Of a stretch of 9,043 nucleotides of DNA, positions 1-5,001 are shown piece by piece. The stretch is taken from the NCBI GenBank assembly GCA_017964115.1, contig JAGCSL010000017.1, positions 1 to 9,043 of the forward strand, written 5' to 3'. Below the pieces are notes generated by a model. It saw only the letters and a program-made list of their open reading frames with translations, did not search any database and was not told where the DNA came from. The DNA is from Candidatus Saccharimonadota bacterium (GTDB lineage: Bacteria; Patescibacteriota; Saccharimonadia; Saccharimonadales; Saccharimonadaceae). The position numbers and the translations under genes are program-made. The first letter of the stretch is position 1. Each line of letters starts with the position of its first letter.

Positions 1-1
1 A

Positions 2-151
2 CATACATTGGCGGATGGTCGATTGCTAATTGCTGCACATATGTGCGGACATAATATTATTTTAGTAAACGATCTTTTGACGAAATACTATATTAGCAAA
101 CGGCTATATGAGTTTTTATGTGCGCTTTCAAAAATCGGTCATATGTTGTAA
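2..151 (+). CDS. Possible C-terminal end of an unidentified protein (5' truncated by the window)
   Basis: The reading frame is open from the window edge for 49 codons and stops at TAA 149-151. The peptide has ordinary protein composition (starts HTLADGRLLIAAH, ends LSKIGHML), with alternating hydrophobic and basic residues. I recognise no family. In DNA this AT-rich an open frame of this size can arise by chance, and no start or ribosome binding site is visible, so this is only a candidate gene end. A gene end here would fit the following AT-rich spacer and the new promoter at 240. Confidence 0.35.
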   Translation, partial: HTLADGRLLIAAHMCGHNIILVNDLLTKYYISKRLYEFLCALSKIGHML

Positions 152-198
152 GAATTACATGTTCGGTTTTATGGCAATTTGTATCTGTAAAAGGGCAT

Positions 199-221
199 TT
201 TGTTGTAAATAATACAACAAA
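199..221. repeat. Perfect 9-bp inverted repeat upstream of the RNA promoter
   Basis: TTTGTTGTA (199-207) and TACAACAAA (213-221) are perfect inverted copies around a 5-base spacer. The element ends 18 bases before the -35 box at 240-245. It could be an operator for the RNA gene, or a weak terminator hairpin for whatever ends at 151. The stem has only three G-C pairs and no T-run follows, so an intrinsic terminator is unlikely. Confidence 0.5.
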
Positions 222-239
222 TATTGCATACTAGAATTA

Positions 240-268
240 TTGACTTTTGAACAATTATTTGCTATATT
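240..268 (+). promoter_or_regulatory. Strong sigma-70-type promoter of the structured RNA
   Basis: The -35 box is TTGACT (240-245) and the -10 box is TATATT (263-268), separated by exactly 17 bases. The -10 is also extended (TGC at 260-262). This is the best promoter in the window by eye. Transcription should start near 274-276. No start codon with a ribosome binding site follows, which points to an RNA product. Confidence 0.8.
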
Positions 269-274
269 CAGAGT

Positions 275-709
275 GTGCTTAATCAAAACAAACAGCACAA
301 AAACAAAAATATAGAGGTTGTGTAAAGAATTTGGCGTAGTAATAGCTTATTTCTAGCCATAAATTACAACCTAGGAGTAAGCTAAGCTCCGCCAAAGACT
401 TACCGAGAGGTAAGGAGCGTAGAGCGCGTAAATCTAAAGTACGACTAGCACATTAGATACCCGAAACAGAGAAGTACAAAGATTTGCAAGGACTATGCCT
501 CTCTATACGAGAGGCGGTCAATAAAGCTAGGGGTAGAGATCAAGCTTGCGGCTATAAGTAATGTATATATTTGCCGGATAAGCCCTCTACCTTTAGCCCA
601 TGTCTTGTTGGGGAAGAAAGTATTTTCTGTCGTGTAGCGTAGGCTAAGGATAACTTGTTTTTCGCGCGGTAAGCGAAGGGCAGGAGAGTAGCTCAGGAAC
701 TTTTGTGCT
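275..709 (+). ncRNA. Structured non-coding RNA of unassigned family
   Basis: No convincing coding frame lies between the promoter and 721, yet the segment is richer in G+C than its left flank and full of local helices. 315-372 is a nested hairpin (AGGTTGT/ACAACCT, AATTT/AAATT, GGC/GCC, TAG/CTA). CTTACC 399-404 pairs GGTAAG 409-414 across a GAGA (GNRA) loop. AAATCT 430-435 pairs AGATTT 480-485. GCCTCTC 497-503 pairs GAGAGGC 509-515, and GAC 491-493 pairs GTC 517-519. 526-538 pairs 585-597 over 13 continuous pairs, two of them G-U, enclosing GCTT/AAGC and CGGC/GCCG. AGAAA 615-619 pairs TTTCT 624-628, and TTCGC 661-665 pairs GCGAA 673-677. The ends may close: AGCACAAAA 294-302 complements TTTTGTGCT 701-709. 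I do not see the conserved cores of RNase P RNA, tmRNA or SRP RNA. The 5' end follows from the promoter. The 3' end is uncertain, anywhere from about 650 to 709. Confidence 0.62.
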
Positions 710-714
710 ATAAT
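706..714 (+). promoter_or_regulatory. Extended -10 promoter for a leaderless mRNA
   Basis: TGCTATAAT is a perfect extended -10 element with TATAAT at 709-714. The ATG at 721 follows after 6 bases, which is where transcription should begin, so the mRNA would start at or next to its start codon. No good -35 box sits 17 bases upstream, which is normal for extended -10 promoters. No ribosome binding site lies within 20 bases of the ATG, supporting leaderless initiation. Confidence 0.75.
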
Positions 715-720
715 TCGCTT

Positions 721-1086
721 ATGGATAAGTTATTGCTGATCGCTAGTATTACCGCTTTCTTCTTTTTGACAACCATGATGTTTCTCACTAGCCCGAGCGG
801 GGTGGGCGCTTTAGGTGTTCTAGTATTTTTTACACTCGTGTACGTTCTTTGTTTAGGGCTTGCAGTTTTTGGCTGCAGGCTATTTTTTATTTTGAAGGCA
901 CGGCTCAATAAAGCGTCGGCTGGCAATATCAAAAAGAAAAGCTATTACTATGGTCCGGTGATTGCTCTAGCGCCGTTGTTTCTTTTGATTGGTCAATCTT
1001 TCGGCGGGTTATTGATTTATGAAGTCGTAGCAATAATTGCGTTAGAAATTCTATTTTGTTTCTTAGTTTCTCGTAACGTCTTATGA
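721..1086 (+). CDS. Small four-helix integral membrane protein, unknown function
   Basis: The protein has 121 residues. Hydrophobic segments lie at about 4-22, 30-58, 78-92 and 97-116. The basic loop at 59-73 (K59, R61, K64, K71-K73) should face the cytoplasm, putting both termini inside. No signal peptide cleavage site or catalytic motif is visible, and I recognise no named family. The ATG at 721 was chosen over an upstream TTG at 703 because the -10 box lies between them, so the upstream codons would not be transcribed from this promoter. The TGA stop (1084-1086) forms part of the next gene's promoter. Lying directly before an acidic protein and a VirD4-like ATPase, it may be a membrane component of the same transport machine; this is inference from position only. 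Confidence 0.8.
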   Translation: MDKLLLIASITAFFFLTTMMFLTSPSGVGALGVLVFFTLVYVLCLGLAVFGCRLFFILKARLNKASAGNIKKKSYYYGPVIALAPLFLLIGQSFGGLLIYEVVAIIALEILFCFLVSRNVL

Positions 1087-1092
1087 TATAAT
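1084..1092 (+). promoter_or_regulatory. Extended -10 promoter for a second leaderless mRNA, overlapping a stop codon
   Basis: TGATATAAT is an extended -10 element (TATAAT 1087-1092) whose TGA is also the stop codon of the preceding gene. The ATG at 1100 follows the -10 after 7 bases, again at the expected transcription start. No -35 box is evident. The stretch GCTTATGGATAA at 1096-1107 is identical to that at 717-728 at the preceding gene's start. Confidence 0.72.
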
Positions 1093-1099
1093 AATGCTT

Positions 1100-1585
1100 A
1101 TGGATAATAAGGGTGATGTGAAGGGCGCCTTAAATGGAAATGAAGGTGTTTTTGGTGCTCAAGAAATGTTACCTAATAATGCCGAGGGGGAGAAGTTTGA
1201 TGCTTTTGTTGATTCGCGAGAGGATTTGAAGCCACAGATAGAGATGCCGGCGGAATTGATTGACAATGATAATTCCGCAGAGGTAGCTGGTGAAATGCAG
1301 CCGACGGATCAGCCGGTTGCGCAACCGGTAGCTCAGGACGACAATACCTCGGATGATGATAAGAAGAACCAAGAAGTTAAAGAGCATCTAAGTCAGATCA
1401 AGGTGCCACGTGATGCGGAATCATTACCAAAGGCTTATGAAAAAGCCGTAAATGATATTGTGGCACGTAACCGAAAAGATCCGTTTCGATTAGTGCAAGA
1501 AATGGATATTGCTCGATGGGATATGATGGAAAAAGCTTTTGCGCGCAAACTTGGTGATGGCCTAACTGGCACAGGGGGTAACTAG
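1100..1585 (+). CDS. Acidic 161-aa protein with helical C-terminal domain; possible partner of the downstream ATPase
   Basis: Residues 1-92 are rich in Asp, Glu, Asn and Gln, contain a QPVA tandem (QPVAQPVAQ) and look disordered. Residues of about 93-155 are predicted helical and charged, with an 'AVNDIVARNRKDPFRLVQE' stretch followed by 'MEKAFARKLGDG'. That pattern (ala-hydrophobic-IV, then DP, then a basic end) resembles a conserved small protein I remember from Patescibacteria type IV secretion loci; this is memory, not a search. No membrane segment or signal peptide is present. The ATG at 1100 was preferred to one at 1094 because it sits at the predicted transcription start. The stop at 1583-1585 is one base before the next start, indicating translational coupling and probably a shared complex with the ATPase. 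Confidence 0.82.
   Translation: MDNKGDVKGALNGNEGVFGAQEMLPNNAEGEKFDAFVDSREDLKPQIEMPAELIDNDNSAEVAGEMQPTDQPVAQPVAQDDNTSDDDKKNQEVKEHLSQIKVPRDAESLPKAYEKAVNDIVARNRKDPFRLVQEMDIARWDMMEKAFARKLGDGLTGTGGN
1573..1579 (+). promoter_or_regulatory. Ribosome binding site for the ATPase gene
   Basis: AGGGGGT lies inside the last codons of the preceding gene, 7 bases before the ATG at 1587. It fixes that start and contrasts with the two leaderless genes just upstream. Confidence 0.6.
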
Positions 1586-1586
1586 A

Positions 1587-4500
1587 ATGGACATCTGGCA
1601 AATTGTAGCGATATCGGTTGGTGCTGTCGTATTTTTAGTAATCCTTTGGAAGATTTGGGCTGGCGGTAAAAGGGATAAGAAGAACATTGCGCGTGCCTTG
1701 AAGATGGTGCCGATGCTAATCCATTTACCACCGAGTACAGATGATATTGAAGTGGGCGGTCGTGATGAGCGCGATGTAATTAATGAACAGCTTTCTGAAG
1801 CGCAGGTAATGTATAGTATTATTTCGTCTACCTTAAAGAAGGGCCTAAAAGCGAAGCTATATGGGCAGAAGCATATTAGCTTCGAAATTGTAGCACACGA
1901 TGGCTTTATTAAATACTATGCGGTAGTACCAGCGGTTTTAACTGAGACGATTAAGCAGGCGATTACAGCTGCATACCCAACCGCGCGTCTAGAAGAGGTG
2001 GCGGATCCGAATTTCTTTAGTGCCGAAGGCAAGATTGACGCGGTAGTTGGTGGCGAGTTGCGCATGAAAGAGGACTATTGGTACCCGATTGCTACCTATG
2101 AAGATTCGAAGCGTGATGTGGCGCTTGGTTTGATTAATGCAATGTCGGTAGCTAAGAAGGGCGATGGCATTGGCCTGCAAATTATGTTCCGTCCGACGGA
2201 TGGCGGATGGGTAGCAAAGTCGCTCGAGCGAGTACAAAATATAAAGGATGGTAAAAAATGGCGTCGCGGTACGGGTAATTTAATTAACCGGGCTGTATAC
2301 AATGCTGGCAATTTTGTTGGCGACGTGGCGCATGCATTGTGGGAGCCGCCGTCAGAACATGAAAAGTATGAAGACGAAAATAAAGTTTTAACGAACCTTC
2401 AGCAAGAAGAGATCCAAAAGCTTGAAGAAAAGACTAAGTATCCTGGCTTTGAAGTTTTGATTCGTATCGTGGCGAGCTCGAGCAATAAAGTGCGGTCTGA
2501 ATCACTGTTGGGTAACATTGTTTCGATATTTTCACAATTTGATTTACCACAATATAACGGTTTCCGTTACGACATGTTGGGTAAGGCAGAGGATTTGGTA
2601 CGTGATTATGTATTAAGAATATTCCCGCAGACTAATCATAGTATGGTTTTGAACAGTGTGGAGATGGCGAGCTTATTCCATCTACCGGCACAGAATGCGA
2701 TTCCGACCTCTCAGGTTGAACGTCAGGCAGTCAAGCAGGTGGATGGTCCGGCAAAACTAGCCGAGGACGGTATCATTTTGGGCGTGAACGAATTCCGTGG
2801 CGAAAAGAAGGTGATTCGCTTGCGCGAAAAAGACCGTCGCCGTCACACTTACGCAATTGGTGCTACGGGTTCTGGTAAATCCGTACTTTTGGAGAACTTG
2901 GCTTACCAGGATATGTGCGATGGGCGCGGCTTCTGTTTCATCGATCCGCACGGCGATGCGGTTGAGTGGCTACTTAGCCGTGTACCGCAAGAGCGCATGG
3001 ATGATGTGATTTTGTTTGAGCCAGGCAATATGGATAATCCGGTCGGTATGAACATGTTTGAATTCCAGACCGAGGATCAGAAGGACTTTATTGTACAGGA
3101 AGGTATTAATATGCTTACTTCTTTGTACGATCCGGGCAACCAGGGTATTTTCGGTCCGCGTGCGCAGCACATGTTCCGTAATGCGGCACTGTTATTGATG
3201 AGCGATCCTGAAGGCGGTACGTTTATTGATATTCCGCGCTGTTTCATTGATGCGGAATTCGTGAAATCAAAGCTGCAATATGTAACGGATAAGACAGTAT
3301 ATGATTACTGGACGAAAGAGTTCCCGGCATCGCAGAAGTCTAGTGATGCAGGTGAGGTAACGAGCTGGTTCGTATCGAAATGGGGTCCATTCCTTTCAAA
3401 CAAGATGATGCGCAATATTCTTGGTCAGACTAAATCTGGCTTTAATATTCGCGAAATCATGGATAATAAGAAGATTTTGCTTGTTAACCTTTCGAAGGGT
3501 AAAACTGGTGAGCTGAACGCAAAGCTTTTGGGTATGATTTTCGTCATGAAGTTCCAGGCTGCAGCTATGAGCCGTCAGGATACGCCAGAAGATGAACGTG
3601 TCGACTTCTGTCTCTTCGTAGATGAGTTCCAGAACTTCGCAACAGAGAGCTTTGAATCGATTCTATCTGAGGCCCGCAAATACCGCTTGAACTTGATTTT
3701 GGCGAACCAGTTCATGACGCAGCTGACGGATAAGATTCGCGAAGCTTTGCTTGGTAACGTTGGTACTTTGATGTCTGGTCGTATTGGTGTAACCGATGCT
3801 GAGTTGATGGAGAAGGCGTTCTCGCCGATATTTAATGCGGAAGATTTACATAAACAGCCGAACTTTAACTGGATTGCGACGGTAATGATGTTCGATACGC
3901 CGACGAGTCCGTTTACGATGAAGTCTTTGCCGCCAATGGGCGAAGACAACGATGAACTAATGCAGAAGATGAAGGCCTATGCTTTGTCGAAGTATGGTCG
4001 ACCGCGTGCGGAAGTTGAGGCGGAGATTGATGCACGCTTGGCAGCAACGGATGAAGACGACAATGCTCAAGATAACAGTGGCGAGGCTGACGAAAAGGCA
4101 AAAGCGGCGGCCGCGGCGGGTCTACCGAAGCCTGCAGCGAAACCGAAGAAGAATTTCTTGGATTCTTGGTTGGAGAAGAAAGCAAATCTTTCAAAGAAGA
4201 GTCGCGAAGAAGGTGCGCAAGCGATGGCAGCAAACAAGACTGGTGGCGGTATAGTATCGGCTACTCCGGTGGCAAAAGTTACGCCAGCGCCGGCTCCGGC
4301 CCCAGTTCCTGAGCCTGCGTCTGCGCCAATTCCGGCACCGACTCCGATTGCGCCAGTAGAGAAGCCGGCTCCAGTTCCGGTGCCAGAGCCAGTTGTATCT
4401 CCTACGCCAACCCCTGCATCGACACCGACGACCCCTGCGCCAGTTGAAGCGCCGGCCCCTGCGCCAGTCGAAACGCCAGCTCCGATTCCTACTCCAACAC

Positions 4501-4898
4501 CACCGGCACCTGAACCAGCGCCAGCTCCAACGCCGGCATCAGCTCCGGCTCCGATTGAAGATCCAACTACAATTGCGATTCAGCACGATCCAAACGCGCG
4601 CAAACTTGAAGCGGCAGAGGAGCTGAATGAGATGTCGACCGGCTCGGCTTGGACGTCAGTAGCGACCGAAAATGCAGCTGGTACGACGGAAGATGCAAAC
4701 AAGAAAGCGACAGACGATTTCTTAAAAGCGGATGCAAAAGTTAAGATTCAGCACGAACCAAAGAAGGTATTAAATGTGAGCCAAGAAGCGGTCGCGGCGC
4801 CAAGTGCGAAAAAAGCACAATCACAAAAACAAGCCAACCAGAGCGACTCTATGGCCGCTCAAAGCACTGAAGACGGGATTGTACTGCGCTGGCGCTAA
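1587..4898 (+). CDS. Membrane-anchored VirD4/TraG/HerA-like AAA+ ATPase of a type IV secretion-type system
   Basis: This 1103-residue protein begins with one membrane helix (about 3-25), followed by a basic stretch that places the rest in the cytoplasm. Residues of about 30-400 form a soluble domain I cannot name. The motor domain runs from about 400 to 800. It has Walker A GATGSGKS (425-432, K431), a DPHGD motif (453-457) typical of conjugation coupling and HerA/FtsK-like ATPases, Walker B LFVDEFQ with D679-E680, and LANQ with Q708, the sensor-like glutamine of TraD/VirD4 proteins. An acidic and Ala-rich linker (about 843-870) and a basic segment follow, then about 90 residues dominated by Pro and Ala (899-989) and a 100-residue tail ending EDGIVLRWR. 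In known relatives the hexameric motor uses ATP to move DNA or protein to a secretion channel. The substrate here could be DNA, pilin or protein. It is coupled to the acidic-protein gene with a 1-base gap. VirB4 is a less likely alternative because of the single N-terminal helix and the DPHGD pattern. Confidence 0.85.
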   Translation: MDIWQIVAISVGAVVFLVILWKIWAGGKRDKKNIARALKMVPMLIHLPPSTDDIEVGGRDERDVINEQLSEAQVMYSIISSTLKKGLKAKLYGQKHISFEIVAHDGFIKYYAVVPAVLTETIKQAITAAYPTARLEEVADPNFFSAEGKIDAVVGGELRMKEDYWYPIATYEDSKRDVALGLINAMSVAKKGDGIGLQIMFRPTDGGWVAKSLERVQNIKDGKKWRRGTGNLINRAVYNAGNFVGDVAHALWEPPSEHEKYEDENKVLTNLQQEEIQKLEEKTKYPGFEVLIRIVASSSNKVRSESLLGNIVSIFSQFDLPQYNGFRYDMLGKAEDLVRDYVLRIFPQTNHSMVLNSVEMASLFHLPAQNAIPTSQVERQAVKQVDGPAKLAEDGIILGVNEFRGEKKVIRLREKDRRRHTYAIGATGSGKSVLLENLAYQDMCDGRGFCFIDPHGDAVEWLLSRVPQERMDDVILFEPGNMDNPVGMNMFEFQTEDQKDFIVQEGINMLTSLYDPGNQGIFGPRAQHMFRNAALLLMSDPEGGTFIDIPRCFIDAEFVKSKLQYVTDKTVYDYWTKEFPASQKSSDAGEVTSWFVSKWGPFLSNKMMRNILGQTKSGFNIREIMDNKKILLVNLSKGKTGELNAKLLGMIFVMKFQAAAMSRQDTPEDERVDFCLFVDEFQNFATESFESILSEARKYRLNLILANQFMTQLTDKIREALLGNVGTLMSGRIGVTDAELMEKAFSPIFNAEDLHKQPNFNWIATVMMFDTPTSPFTMKSLPPMGEDNDELMQKMKAYALSKYGRPRAEVEAEIDARLAATDEDDNAQDNSGEADEKAKAAAAAGLPKPAAKPKKNFLDSWLEKKANLSKKSREEGAQAMAANKTGGGIVSATPVAKVTPAPAPAPVPEPASAPIPAPTPIAPVEKPAPVPVPEPVVSPTPTPASTPTTPAPVEAPAPAPVETPAPIPTPTPPAPEPAPAPTPASAPAPIEDPTTIAIQHDPNARKLEAAEELNEMSTGSAWTSVATENAAGTTEDANKKATDDFLKADAKVKIQHEPKKVLNVSQEAVAAPSAKKAQSQKQANQSDSMAAQSTEDGIVLRWR
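4275..4560 (+). repeat. Pro/Ala-rich low-complexity coding segment
   Basis: Degenerate CCA/CCG, GCT/GCG/GCC repeats encode about 90 residues of PAPAP, PVPEP and PTPTP type within the ATPase. The copies differ at most third positions, so this is an old, selected segment and not a recent slippage tract. It should form a stiff extended linker. Confidence 0.75.
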
Positions 4899-4933
4899 AA
4901 AGCCCCTCAGAAGCGAAAATAAAGGCCTTATAC

Positions 4934-4962
4934 TTGATTTTATGGGGAAAATAACATATTAT
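4934..4962 (+). promoter_or_regulatory. Promoter of the gyrBA operon
   Basis: TTGATT (4934-4939) and TATTAT (4957-4962) are spaced by 17 bases, giving a start near 4969 and a leader of about 33 bases. The -10 overlaps an inverted repeat, ACATAT (4954-4959) and ATATGT (4966-4971), in very A+T-rich, easily melted DNA. Gyrase promoters are commonly sensitive to supercoiling, but nothing here proves it. I see no clear intrinsic terminator between 4898 and this promoter, so some read-through from the ATPase gene is possible. Confidence 0.6.
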
Positions 4963-4987
4963 TATATATGTATTAAATATCAAAGTT

Positions 4988-4992
4988 GAGGT
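4988..4992 (+). promoter_or_regulatory. gyrB: Ribosome binding site of gyrB
   Basis: GAGGT ends 9 bases before the ATG at 5002. It supports this start codon and shows that gyrB is translated from a leadered mRNA. Confidence 0.6.
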
Positions 4993-5001
4993 AAATATTC
5001 T

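Noticed and set aside
35..46. 12-base palindrome GCACATATGTGC
   Set aside because: A palindrome of this length is expected about twice by chance in 9 kb.
452..462. ATTAGATACCC, identical to a conserved 16S rRNA segment
   Set aside because: Flanking bases do not match 16S rRNA on either side, so it is most likely coincidence within the structured RNA.
538..640. RNase P on the minus strand (ACAGAA and GGCTTATCCGG words)
   Set aside because: The words are about 40 bases apart instead of adjacent, the other conserved strand is missing, and the strong promoter is on the plus strand.
683..700. tRNA-like 5' end (GGAGAGTAGCTCAGG) resembling acceptor and D-arm
   Set aside because: No anticodon arm, T-arm or matching acceptor strand follows; a promoter and gene start come directly after.
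275..709. tmRNA
   Set aside because: No T-arm (GTTCRANNC), no tag reading frame ending in Ala-Ala-stop and no tRNA-like ends, in normal or permuted order.
703..720. Earlier TTG start for the membrane protein
   Set aside because: It lies upstream of and across the -10 box, so it would not be in the mRNA from this promoter; it has no ribosome binding site.
1094..1099. Earlier ATG for the acidic protein
   Set aside because: It sits one base after the -10 box and before the expected transcription start; ATG 1100 fits better and matches the preceding gene's layout.
3575..3949. 124-codon minus-strand open frame within the ATPase gene
   Set aside because: It is antisense to the conserved motor domain, has a composition set by the coding strand and no start signals.
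4393..4626. Plus-strand frame rich in Arg, Leu and Gln in the Pro/Ala region
   Set aside because: It is an out-of-frame reading of the Pro/Ala repeat with no initiation signal.
4899..4933. Intrinsic terminator after the ATPase gene
   Set aside because: Only short imperfect pairings such as AAGGCCTT are present and no hairpin is followed by a T-run.
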